NCBI GenBank assembly: GCA_963682055.1
Contig: OY821740.1
Coordinates: forward strand, 6,449,314 to 6,513,313
Reading direction: 5' to 3'
Source: Primula veris
Lineage: Eukaryota; Streptophyta; Magnoliopsida; Ericales; Primulaceae
DNA length: 64,000 bases
The translations under genes were made by a program, and so were the position numbers. The notes under the pieces were generated by a model. It saw only the letters and a list, made by a program, of their open reading frames with translations. It ran no database searches and was not told the origin of the DNA. This document shows positions 41,701 through 52,695 of this stretch, in pieces; position 1 is the stretch's first letter; each line of letters begins with the position of its first letter.

Positions 41701-42859
41701 TAAGCTCATATACCACACGAGTACTCTCGTATCTGGGCGATGTGGGACTGACACACAACACCGCACCACAGAATTTCCTTCATGGAAATCTGGGTCGTCA
41801 CATATGTAACCACCACAATGTGAGTTTTAATTAAGGCTCTGATTGGGGTTTTTTTTCTAAATTTCCTTTGTGTTTGGTTGCGTGAAATTTTTTCATGGAA
41901 AATGTGAATTATGGAGTAGTTTATAACTTCTCTAACAAACACAATAATAGAATCACGTAATGGTAACAAAATCAACATATAAAAACTTCAAACCAAATAA
42001 TAAAAAAGGATGAAATCGGGTAGATATTTCCAACACAAAAATACCTTTCTTTATTTTACCAAACAAAGTCCGGTGTCCTGCTATTTAGTAAAATTCTAAT
42101 CTGGCCTAGGACGAATCATAGAAGCTGATTCTTTATTAAAAAAAAAAACTTATTCATGAAAGCTAAAAGCAGTTGTAGCACTTTCTCATGGATTTATGAC
42201 GTAAGTCACCACTTTTTCTAATCGTCATTTTTTTGCGAGAAAAGACCTTGTAACTACTTCGTTGGCATTTAGCTAGTCGAATGTTGCCTCCAAGTCTAAC
42301 TCACAAAAACTTTCATCTTCATCACTTATTTGAAAAGAGGAACAAAAACCAAAGGATAAAATAGTATGCTAACAAAAACCAAGACCAAGTTTGAATAAAA
42401 AAAATTTGATCAAAGGATCAATAAGGAGTTTTTTTTTTTTTTGATAAGCCAAATAACAAGGATTTGTTCATATATTGTGCGATATAAAAAAAATGTGTGA
42501 TACTATGAATACAATGGTAAAGTACAGGAGCTTCGGAAAATAGAATATATTTTCTTTCCTTGATTTTCCCCGAAACAAATAGAGCCTGGGAACCAATAGT
42601 ATTAAATAACCTGATACAAACGCAGGACTCTCTCCCAAACGGCACGTGCTTGGGTGAAGTCGTGATTGGACTCTTCCTCGAAACGTGCAAACTGGACCCA
42701 CACACCGACGTTCCACATTGAGGTTTTTGTTAAAATCTCGAAATTCTCTCTGTTTCGAGGAAGACGGGGATGGTTTCTCAGTAATATATCGTCCTCAGGA
42801 AACTTGAACTTGCGTTTCAATGGTAGTATGCATGCTTCTCCCATCTTTCGTGTATCCAT
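35753..42859 (-). CDS. CRNKL1: Crooked-neck-like splicing factor, short divergent paralogue (HAT repeats)
   Basis: Six exons: 42859-42611, 38784-38105, 37590-37446, 37276-37058, 36244-36079, 35943-35753. The total is 1650 nt, 549 aa, fully in frame. HAT (half-a-TPR) helices are clear: MWNVGVWVQFARFEEE, RAVWERVL, HPILWLKYAEFEIRH, LYRRAIANVPPS, YIYLWINYALFEE, YLEWAPENCEAWIKFAHME. Crooked-neck/Clf1/Syf3 is a scaffold of the Prp19-associated (NTC) complex in the nucleus and is needed for spliceosome activation. Canonical plant proteins have about 700 aa. This one has an unrelated first 45 residues, lacks early HAT repeats, is about 60 residues shorter after the VFYNKIYKRD segment and has a different tail. 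It is therefore a diverged paralogue, possibly functional because no frame is broken. Intron 1 (3.8 kb) holds the Cassandra palindrome. Confidence 0.85.
38892..38896. repeat. Target-site duplication TATGT, left copy (right copy 41803-41807)
   Basis: The five bases directly before the first LTR (TGTGACG) equal the five bases directly after the last inverted LTR (CGTCACA). LTR retrotransposons make 5-bp duplications, so one insertion event founded the array. Confidence 0.85.
38897..41802. mobile_element. Palindromic Cassandra TRIM array: eight LTRs, four forward and four inverted
   Basis: LTRs (about 290 bp, TGTGACGACC...GTTACA) lie forward at 38897-39187, 39298-39587, 39698-39988 and truncated 40099-40341. 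They lie inverted at 40349-40639, 40750-41040, 41154-41402 (internal deletion of about 43 bp) and 41513-41802. Internal regions of about 110 bp start with TGGTATCAGAGC (initiator tRNA-Met primer site) and end in the purine tract AAAGGGAGGGTGAT. Each LTR carries a block like the 5S rRNA gene (AGTTAAGCGTGCTT, GGATGGGTGAC, CTGGGAAGT), the hallmark of Cassandra. The 5-bp TATGT at 38892-38896 is repeated at 41803-41807. No protein is encoded; mobilisation would depend on other elements. Confidence 0.93.
39040..39126 (+). promoter_or_regulatory. 5S-rRNA-like Pol III promoter block in Cassandra LTR 1
   Basis: It contains the internal control region of 5S rRNA genes in order: GAACTCC, AGTTAAGCGTGCTT (A box region), GAGTAGTA-CAGGATGGGTGAC (IE/C box region) and CTGGGAAGT. 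A TTTTAAAG motif lies just upstream. The same block recurs in the other seven LTRs, inverted in four. It could recruit TFIIIA and Pol III as reported for Cassandra; activity here is inferred. Confidence 0.75.
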
Positions 42860-43171
42860 GCACTATTATATATTGTTAGCAATTAATTCAAGAGAGAGTG
42901 AAAGAGTGACTCTTTGGAACAGTCACATTAGATAACGGACGGTTTAAGTATATATAGCAAATTGCAAAAATAATAATAATGTGCAGGTTTACCTACAGAC
43001 ATCCTCATGTGATAAAAAATTCTATCACTGGAATTTAATAAATTACTTGGTTAGCCTTCCATATTTTTTTTTATGACGCTAGCTCCGTCACTGCCTCTAA
43101 GGCTCTAATATTGAAACTAAATGTATACGGATTCGATTTGAAAAATAAATAGAACTATTATAGGAAAATGT

Positions 43172-43660
43172 AGGGGGGTGTAAGTTGATACTGTGAAATC
43201 ATGAAACCGATTCGGACTGTATGATTTGGATCGATTGGTGCGGGTTCAAACTTAAACGGACTGGATTCGTACTCGAAAAAAACCCGTTTATAATTTACTA
43301 AAAATATGAAATTATACCTTACCAAGTTACCAAAATAATTTTATTTCCAAGTTTCACATGTTAACAAAGTGAACATGTCAAAATGTATATTTGTTTATTT
43401 TTCATGTATCCAACGTGATGCTAGTGATAATATAGTTTGTCTTTTATTTCGTAATTTAAGTTGATAAAAAAGTATATTTTGGAACCACAAAGACCGTTTA
43501 ACCGTGCCCCGATCGAATCTGTCCAAACCCTACAGATTGGTATGGAATGGACTTAAATTTTTAAACGGTCTCAATCGAATCCATTTTGAAGGACCGTCAC
43601 TGGTGTATTGAATTCTTTTTTTGGCTCAAATTCATCCAATCCGGGCCGTTTACACCCAAG
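43172..43660. mobile_element. hAT-like non-autonomous element
   Basis: The left end TAGGGGGGTGTAAGTTGA and the right end, reverse-complemented TTGGGTGTAAACGGCCCGG, share the GGGTGTAA terminus usual for plant hAT MITEs. The interior is rich in CCGATTCGG/CGGTTTAACCG-type palindromic motifs. No clear 8-bp duplication is visible. Confidence 0.5.
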
Positions 43661-43759
43661 TAGAATTTGATTACCAACCATAATAATAGGATTCCCCTCA
43701 ACATTTCACCAAAATTGAAAAACCCAATTCCCAAGCGGGGAAAATGATGTTCAGTACTC

Positions 43760-44090
43760 TCTAGTATTGATTTTTACCAATTTAGTATACAACATTTAAA
43801 TTTTACCAATTTAGACCTCAACCTATAAATTTTTCGTCAAATTAGAGGAATGGTGTTTAACAAAATGACAAAATTCAAGTCACTTTCTCTCACGTGTCAC
43901 ACAATGAGTGAAGTTTCGTAACCATCCATAAAAATAGATCTCCAAATGTGAGATATAGTGAATGTAATTTCATCGATTTATATTTGCCGGACCTTTAATA
44001 GGACCAAAATTTATAGATTGAGCACCAAATTAATAAAAATAAAAGTTTTATTACCAAATTGGTAAATTACAATAGTACACTACTTAACAA
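43760..44090. mobile_element. Fold-back MITE (Mutator-type appearance)
   Basis: Left arm 43785-43835 (ATTTAAATTTTACCAATTTAG, ACCTATAAATTTT) is inverted in the right arm 44005-44080 (AAAATTTATAGATTGAG, ACCAAATTGGTAAATT). Non-coding, about 330 bp. Confidence 0.5.
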
Positions 44091-44517
44091 ATTTTTACCC
44101 ATATTCTCAAACACAGCTTATAAAGAGGCTGGATTTTTCCATGCAATTTATCTGTTTTCACATTCAAACCGTAATTTTTTTTTACGAACCGTAATTTTGA
44201 CTTACGGTTCGTAAGTCAGATTTACGGTTTTGACTGTAAAATTACCAAATTACCCCTGCGTTGAAAATCTGAAAATTTTCTAGAGGGCTTATCCGATCGA
44301 TCGGACTTGACAACCGATCGGAAAATTTTTCTAAAGGCCTAATTAACTCAAAAAAATATTTACGGACCGTAATCGTGATTTACTGTTTGACTTATTCATA
44401 TTTTTTTTTCGATATCGTATATTGTGAAATTATAACTTATTCGTTCGAACTCACTCCAAATTTAGTTCCGTTTTAACCGTTATGTTCGTTATTGAATCGT
44501 CTATCATTTTAAACAAA

Positions 44518-44815
44518 GTAACCATTTTTTTTAAATGATTAGTACTCGAACTACATTTTATCATGTTACTCGAAACAAATTAACTTATTGACCTTTTATC
44601 AAACCGTAAGTCACGATTACGATCGTAAATATTTTTTTCAGTTAAGTAGGCAAATTTCATTTCAAACAAATTAACAATTTTTTGAAATGATTAGTACTCA
44701 AAACGATCTTTTATCATGGTAATCGAAAAAATTAACTTATTGCCCTTTTATCAAACCGTAAATCACGATTACGATTCATAAATATTTTTTTTTAGTTAAA
44801 TATGTAAATTTACAA
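44518..44815 (+). repeat. 148-bp tandem duplication
   Basis: Copies at 44518-44666 and 44667-44815 share AAATGATTAGTACTCGAA, TTTATCATG-TACTCGAAA, AAATTAACTTATTG-CC and ATCAAACCGTAA-TCACGATTACGAT or near variants. Related palindromic TTACGGTTCGTAA-like motifs occur upstream at 44170-44240 and 44361-44385. Confidence 0.65.
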
Positions 44816-44965
44816 TACTTCGGTCTCTGAAAAAATTTTAGGTTTTCAACACAGGAGCAGATAATTTTGGAGTCAAAAATTTGACTTACCAACCAGATTT
44901 GTTCTTAGAAAAAACTAGGGTTTGATAAATGGCCATGGAAAATACAGCCTCCCTTATAAACCCTC

Positions 44966-44966
44966 A

Positions 44967-45001
<35 letters not shown>

Positions 45002-45002
45002 C
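44966..45002 (+). repeat. Compound (CT)n(TA)n tract upstream of THA8-like
   Basis: About ten CT units followed by about eight TA units, ending 37 bp before the chosen ATG at 45039. Same composition and order as the tract before the PPR gene at 30383. Confidence 0.8.
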
Positions 45003-45038
45003 ATACATATATACACTATCATATCTATATATTTATCA

Positions 45039-47994
45039 ATGTCAATAGGCCTAATTTACAGGTCCAAAACCCCACTTTTCTCTTCAACCCAAATCCTAAA
45101 CCACCTAATTAAAACAACAAATAGAACAATAACAACAATAATAAAACCAATAATAATAACAAAAACCCAATACTCAAAACCCACAAAGATCCCATTTTGG
45201 ACCGTTTATCGGCACTTTCATGATGGGAGGCCAAGAGGGTCTCTTTGGAGGAGCAAAAAGATGATTGGTAAAGAAGCACTTTATGTTATTATGGGTTTAA
45301 AGAGGGTTAAAGAGGATACCGAACAGCTCGATAAGTTTGTGAAGACACATGTCTCCAGGCTGCTCAAGCTTGACTTGATCGCCGTGCTTCTTGAGCTCGA
45401 ACGACAGCAGGAGGTCACTTTAGCTGTTAAGGTAATATAAAATGGAAATGAGTTTTTAAGGGTTGGTGAATAAATTTTTGGAATAGTTTTTTTTTTATGA
45501 TTTGTTTACAGGAGCGAAACAAGAAATTTCTGATGGGGGTGATGAATTTGTATAAAAATTAATGTTAAGTGAAAAAATAAACCGTGGGGGGTGCCAAATT
45601 ATCATTTTTAACAAACTTTAGTAAAGTTCAATATAAAATCTTTGAAAAAACACAAATTTTGGAGTTATGGAGGGAGCCGTGGCCCGATGGTCTCCACTTA
45701 GTTTCACCCCTGTTTGTTTACCTTTCATTATTCATTAGAATTTTATGTGCGGCCGTTTTACATGGTGTGTTACATGGTATTAGAGACCAAATGAACTTGG
45801 ATTAATCAGTAAACACTTGTCTTGATTAAAAAACATGCCAAGATTGAGTTGTGAATAGGAAATATTATATACCATAGTTACCGCCATAAGAGATTGAGTT
45901 TTTAGATGCGACGATCTGGGCCGGAGCTTGACCTAGCCGAACAAGGCAAAGGTCTAGGGAATGGCACCGATTTTACTTTGTTTTTTGTTACTTGTAGGTA
46001 TTTTGGGGGGTTCTGTAGTCATATATCGTCGTTTTTGTTGAAACTTTGTTCTTTTATCTTCGGGATTTTAAATAGGTTGGGCTGGCCCTGGTACATCGGT
46101 CATCATGGTATTAAATTCCAGTAAAAAGAATTGGTTCGACTTCTTTGGCTAAAAGGAATTATGACACAGCTGAGAGGTTTACCAAATTATAATTTAGGAT
46201 CCGTTGCTCACTTAAGTTTTCAGGTGTATCACTTAAGTTGAAAAAATGAAAATATTGATTTTTTGTTTTGTTTAAATCTCGATGCTTGGTGACTGCAGTA
46301 TTTTATAACAATCAGGCTACGCGGGGACTTGGCGGGGAAAGCGGGGTTAGGTTCTAGAACCCTCCTAGCGACTTTTGAAGCCTTATCCATGTTTTATATT
46401 GTGTGTCTTCCAAGTTAAAATATAAATTTCTTATATTTTATTAAAGCTATATTGTAGTAGGTGAATTATGCTTGTCAATTCTTATTCCTGTTAGTAAGTA
46501 TAGAACTTGGCAGCTTAATTATGGTAATTGTCACTCTTTAGTGAATTTTCAATGTCTTTTGTGCTTCAGTTTCTTGAATTCGTCTAGTGTTTGGCCTAAT
46601 TTATTTCTATTTTCTAATCTTTTTACAAGAAAACTTTTGTTAAGTTTGTTTGCTTATGCTATAAACCAGTTCATGCGTAGCTCAGTTACTGTTAATTATT
46701 GTTGAGGATGATTGACTAACTGTTGAATCGTTGATGTGCCTATTCCTGTCTCTGTTTGTGTCTTAGCTTATTGTTGGTTTGGCATTTTGTTTGTATGTTT
46801 AACTTTTTCTAAAATCTTTCCATTTACTACAACTATGTTTGCTGAATGAATAATTTGTTAATAGGGCTTTCTGTAAACACGATTAATTGCAAAACTCCAC
46901 GAAACTGGAAGAAATTATTTCATGCTGATAATATTTTGGGGCTTCTATTGAAAATTCTGAACTGTCTTTTTGATGATGCGGACCATGTGGTAAAGGGACT
47001 AAGCTGGATGTCACTCTGTTTTCAAAAAAAAAAGAAAAAAAAACTACCTTTGAAGGGTTAGTTTCCAGATTTATTCTTACGCACTTATTAATAACTCTTA
47101 AAACCATAGTACAAGATACCCTTTTGATCTAAGGTTACCCTTCAGTTCTCGAAAGCTAAAAAAATTGTTCTGGTGATGAATTCTGAGAAATTAAAAATGA
47201 AAGTTAAGACAAAAAAGTTTCTTCATATTAGAAATGAGTTTTCTAGTTTCTGATTTCTTGTTTTTTTTTTAAAATAGCATTTTTCTCTGAGATCAATGAT
47301 CATTAGGTAGATGGGTAATATGCGACTGAATGGTCCTTTTGCTTGCTAAGCGGGACGGCTTAAGGGGAAATTAACTGTGGTCCGTACAATTGTTTATCGT
47401 TTGCAGTTCTATTTATGTCACAATTTACTGTTATTGGGAATCTCTTTCCTTGAAATCTATGCTTATTTTGTAATTAATGTGGCTCTCCTTGTTAACTATT
47501 ATTCGTACGAGTACGATTGAGCGTATGACACGTGTATGATAAAAATTCTTGCAATTTTAAATTAAACCTAAGAACTAACATTGACAAACAAATAAAATCT
47601 TCAGATCTTTAAGCTGATGCAAAAGGAAGAGTGGTATCAACCAGACCCCTTCCTCTACAAAGACCTGATCATTTCGTTGGCTAAATGTAAAGAAATGGAC
47701 GAGGTGATGCAATTATGGGATATGATGAGAAAAGAAGATCTTTTTCCAGATTCCCAAACTTATACAGAAGTCATTCGTGGGTTTTTGAAACATGGGTCTC
47801 CTGGAGATGCTATGAATATTTACGAGGAAATGAAACAATCACCTGACCCACCAGAGGAGTTGCCTTTTAGGATACTGTTGAAGGGACTTTTACCTCATCC
47901 TCTGTTGAGGAACAAGGTCAAGCAAGATTTTGAGGAGATTTTTCCGGATAGTCATGCTTATGATCCCCCCGAAGAGATTTTCGGCTTAAGATGA
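45039..47994 (+). CDS. THA8L: THA8-like small pentatricopeptide repeat protein
   Basis: Two exons, 45039-45431 and 47605-47994, 783 nt, 260 aa. The conserved core starts YRHFHDGRPRGSLWRSKKMIG and continues KEALYVIMGLKRVKED, FVKTHVSRLLKLDLIAVLLEL, EEWYQPDPFLYKDLI, LFPDSQTYTEVIRGFL, PEELPFRILLKGLLPHP and DPPEEIFG. This matches Arabidopsis THA8-like (At3g46870), a short PPR related to THA8, which aids group II intron splicing in chloroplasts. Two well-formed PPR motifs lie near residues 145-180 and 181-215. The first 45 residues, rich in Thr, Ile and Lys (TTNRTITTIIKP), are the likely organelle transit peptide. I chose the ATG at 45039 because an upstream in-frame ATG (44922) would translate the CT/TA microsatellite. 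Confidence 0.93.
45510..45712. mobile_element. Possible short MITE in the THA8-like intron
   Basis: A segment starting GGAGCGAAACAAGAAATTTC and ending CTTAGTTTCACCCCTG has weakly complementary ends (GGAGC/GTTTC-CCCC). Such gene-proximal scraps are common in plant introns. Boundaries and class are uncertain. Confidence 0.25.
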
Positions 47995-48517
47995 GGTACA
48001 TACTTTTCTGTTTCTACTGCACATTTATGTAAAACTGTACTCCTTTTATTTATCTTAGATAATGGAGATAATTGCTTCTGGTATTGATCCGTTTTGGTCG
48101 ACATCTAAGGAAGTTGCTGATATGTACAATTATTGTCTCTAGAAGGAGAAGGGGGTGCTTTATTTTTGTTTTATATATTGTTTCTTGATCAGAACGCAGA
48201 AGTATTTTGGAAAAAAATTGTTTAAGGAAAAATGGTTGGTCCTTTTACATATTCCTGCAGTCATTCCAATTTTTCGAATTTCAAACTTTGATGATATTTT
48301 GCAAAGTTGTATTGTGCCAAGGTAAAGGCATTACAAAATATTCAATTATTCAAATCTTTTCTGTTTCAGTTATTAATTGGACCACTTGATTGATAGTGGA
48401 TTTTGAACAAGCTATAAGTATGGCCAAGGGTGACATTCCCTTATTCTTGGACTTTGAGCTTTAGCCAGCTCGAGAAAGAAACCAGCGTTGATATGCTTGG
48501 AAAAATTTAAGGCTAGA
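47995..48517 (+). other. THA8-like 3' UTR and short spacer
   Basis: The stop is followed by GAG|GTACAT, which could be a 3' UTR intron donor. The rest is T-rich with no gene. The spacer ends at the Cassandra remnant. Confidence 0.4.
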
Positions 48518-49600
<1,083 letters not shown>

Positions 49601-50165
49601 AAATTAGCCCCACATAAGGACTTCTCCCATCTCCGATATACTGTAGCACGTAACGAATATCCATCCTTTTTATACCTACTCGAATGCCGTTGTAAGTCAT
49701 TCGGAACTTTGACGAAATCGCGAAATAATTTTGTCGTTTTTCGGAATCAGAGTAACCCTTAAAATCTTTTGGAATTTCACCAGAATCATTACACGTCTTA
49801 CAATAACCACGATATTCATCAAAATATCTTCCTGTCAAGCATTTTATAACTCTCCAATTAGCAGCTTTGTTCTTACTATTTTGTAACGAGATCTTCTAAC
49901 CCCTTAAATATTTCAGAACTAAGCTCTCATCAACCTTATCATTACCCTCATCAGGCACATCCGCCAATAGATCGTCTATCTGACCAAGGAATATGTCATC
50001 ATCCAATCCCGGAAGAAAAGATAGCTCATTAGAGATTTTACAACTATATATCATGTTTTCGACTTCATCTTTGTATAAATACGGATGGTCCAAAAAGATC
50101 GAGGCTGAGAAATAATCTAATTTTTCGTAAATTAACAATATTCTTATCTGACATGACAAATGTTT

Positions 50166-50724
50166 ATCTCTCAGCCTCGATCTTTTTGGACCATCCGTAT
50201 TTATACAAAGATGAAGTCAAAAACATGATATATAGTCGTAAAATTTCTAATGATGTATCTTTTCTTCCGGGGTTGGATGACGACATATTCATCGGTCAGA
50301 TAGACGATCTATTGGCGGTTGTGCCTGATGAGGGCAATGATAAGGTTGACGGGAGCTTAGTTCTGAAATATTTAAGGGGTTGAAGCTGCTAATTGGAGAG
50401 TTATAAAATGCTTGACAGGAGATATTTTGATGAATAGCGTGGTTATTGTAAGACGTGTAATGATTCTGGTGAAATGCCAAAAGATTTTAAGGGTTACTCT
50501 GATTCCCGAAAAACGACAAAATTATTTCGCGATTTCGTCAAAGTTTCGTATGATTTACAACAGCATTCGAGTAGGTATAAAAAGGATGGATATTCATTAC
50601 GCGCTACAAGTATATCGGAGATGGGAGAAGTCCTTATGTGGGGCTAATTATAGAATACATAGTCTGATGTTAAATACGGCAAACGTGTACACGTTCTTCC
50701 CATTGCTGACTTTATTGAAGTTGC
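50166..50724 (+). repeat. Right arm of the inverted repeat
   Basis: Mirror of the left arm across a spacer of about 52 bp (50114-50165). It carries the same coding-like text on the plus strand with extra breaks, and ends with the CDC48-derived GTGTACACGTTCTT-type segment. It then passes straight into the inverted gypsy scrap. An RNA through both arms would fold into a long hairpin. Confidence 0.85.
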
Positions 50725-50725
50725 T

Positions 50726-50925
50726 TGGATCGAGTCGGGTTGTGTCCTGCATCGAGTCGGGCCCCAACAGAATAATTTCTCCAACCTCATTCCAGTACAC
50801 GGGCGACCGGCAAGGTCTTCCATACAAAGCTTCGAAAGGTGACATTCCTATACCCGGTCGATTGCTATTATTGTAAGCAAACTCAACTAAAGATAAGTAG
50901 GGCTTCTAGTTACCACCAAAGTACA
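50726..50925 (-). pseudogene. Ty3/gypsy integrase fragment
   Basis: On the minus strand: KPYLSLVEFAYNNSNRPGIG, then MSPFEALYGRPCRSPVYWNE and VGEIILLGP, the stretch just after the integrase core in plant gypsy elements. A TAG replaces the usual Trp upstream. No LTR or other pol domain is present. It adjoins the outer edge of the inverted repeat. Confidence 0.85.
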
Positions 50926-51087
50926 CAAGGGTTCAACAGTAACACATCAAGTACACAAGCCTCCAACAATAACACAATTTTCCAGAAGCCGTAATAGATA
51001 TCACTGTTTGTAGCAAACCCCATCCATATTGAAATTAATACGTAAAGAACTCAGCATATTCTACAAAAATTTGGACCATTTCTCAAT

Positions 51088-51205
51088 TTGTGTTTTCACG
51101 ATAGTGTATGTGTATCCTTTAAATTGTGTTTTCACGATAGTGTATGTGTATCCTTTAAATTGTGTTTTCACGATAGTGTATGTATATCACGATAGTGTAT
51201 GTGTA
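51088..51205 (+). repeat. 36-bp minisatellite, about 3.3 copies
   Basis: The unit starts TTGTGTTTTCACGATAGTGT and ends ATCCTTTAAA; it recurs at about 51090, 51126 and 51162 with a final partial copy of CACGATAGTGTATGTGTATC. Copies are almost identical, indicating recent expansion. Confidence 0.85.
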
Positions 51206-52164
51206 TCCTTGTAATGAGCAGACTCCGTTTAAGACCGAGGGACACGACCTTAGTAGGATTGTATGCATGTTTACGCTTATAATAGTAAATTCGAACTTTC
51301 TAGTTAGTTGGGTCACTTGGGTGTATATTTTCATCTAAGCATCTTATATTGGTATAATACTTATGGCTGCATACTTGTATCTCTATTTTCAGGCAGCAGA
51401 TAACAAACCAATAATCCATCAGAGTTTGTGTCTTATCAAACTTGTTGCGAATGTGGTTTTGATGTTTTGTGTTAGCAAAGGTTAGAAAAAGTGACAAGGA
51501 AAAAATTCTGCTACCAAACAAGCCTATCTATGACTTAGTAATGCTGATTGTAATGTATATTTTAACTTTATCTCTATATTTGACTGTATAATTTGGATCA
51601 TGTGTTTTACTTGTCATATGTTTGTATGATCAATTGCACTGAATCTCATCTCTGAGGGTTCGAATTCGAACTACTATTGTTCTTGTTTGTTAAAGAATAG
51701 ATACTTGAAATCTTGGCGTCACACATCGTATAACATGATTAGTTTAATTTTTATTGGTTATCTTTTTTAATGCTTGGATGTCGCAGACCTTGACTGATAA
51801 CTAAAGCGAGATCGAACTTTGTTGCAAGTTGTGGTTGAGGAAGAGAAAATCTCGTACCCAATGTCACAGAAAATATTACCCCTTGGCACAATATGTAATA
51901 TCACTGCAATCTTTTAGTGCAAAGACCTCTAAAGAGGGTTTGTAACGAGGAAAATATTTTCTTGTTTAATGCTTTCAACTTCTTCCATGAAACAAATTCA
52001 AAAACTTCTAACATCTTTCAGTTAACGAAAGTTTCAACAAAATATTGAAATTCACAAAATAAAATAAAATAAGAACTTGTGCCCTGTCATCTTTGCTTGA
52101 TTCAAGTTTGTATCTGGTACAAGTTGAAATATAGTATGATCAAGACACCCATAAATTAATTCAA

Positions 52165-52345
52165 GGACCTGTTTGGTTTTAATTTTGAGACTCAACTTCT
52201 TAACATTTTTTGCTCCTAAGCCATGGTTGATGAGCCTGCCTAAAATTGTTTTGGATTTTTTGCCTTCTGGCATTGAAAAATATAGAAGTTATAAGCTGGA
52301 TGAAAAGCCATTTATTTGCCTCTTTAAGTGCAACCAAACAAGCCA
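52165..52345. mobile_element. Possible hAT-like MITE
   Basis: The left edge GGACCTGTTTGGTTTTAATT and the right edge, reverse-complemented CTGGCTTGTTTGGTTGCAC, are imperfect inverted repeats with the TGTTTGGTT core. Non-coding, about 180 bp. Confidence 0.45.
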
Positions 52346-52695
52346 GCTCATTTTATACATATATGTAGAAAGTTCATACAAAGATGCATATTGGAGAACC
52401 AGAAGTGCGTTTTTTTTTTAAAGAACAGTGAGCAAATATGTAGATAAACCTACAATACAGAAAATCCCATGATCCCATTTAAACAAAAACATACAGGAGT
52501 TCTTTAAATGAAACAGATTTCAACAAAAAAATTGCTTCCAGCTCAAATATAATACTAGAGTTTCTTTGCACGCTTCTCCACCAGACAAACGTTTACCAGC
52601 ATAGGTTTTAACTACATTAATTCAGGCAGTCATAGTAAATTTTACCAAAAACACAATATTTAGTCCATGTTTCCTAAAACGCACGTCTGTATGGT

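Larger units (their letters stand above)
42860..45038. other. Spacer with three repeat units between Crooked-neck and THA8-like genes
   Basis: A divergent intergenic region serving as promoter for both genes. It holds a hAT-like element (43172-43660), a fold-back MITE (about 43760-44090) and a 148-bp tandem duplication (44518-44815). No gene is seen. Confidence 0.5.
50926..52695. other. Spacer downstream of CYP22 with minisatellite and MITE-like segment
   Basis: No gene seen. It contains a 36-bp minisatellite (51088-51205) and a fold-back segment (52165-52345). The last part before 52696 is probably the CYP22 3' UTR (minus strand), A/T-rich on this strand. Confidence 0.45.

Noticed and set aside
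38897..41802. Protein-coding genes in the Cassandra array (many open frames of 60-116 codons)
   Set aside because: They are the same LTR translated repeatedly in both directions, overlap the 5S block and match no protein family.
38897..41802. CRISPR-like array because of regular spacing
   Set aside because: Units are about 400 bp with LTR structure in a plant nuclear genome; no short repeat-spacer pattern exists.
44922..45038. Upstream in-frame ATG for THA8-like
   Set aside because: The extra 39 codons translate the CT/TA microsatellite (SLSLSLSLYIYIYI), which is not a credible protein start; the ATG at 45039 follows directly after the tract.
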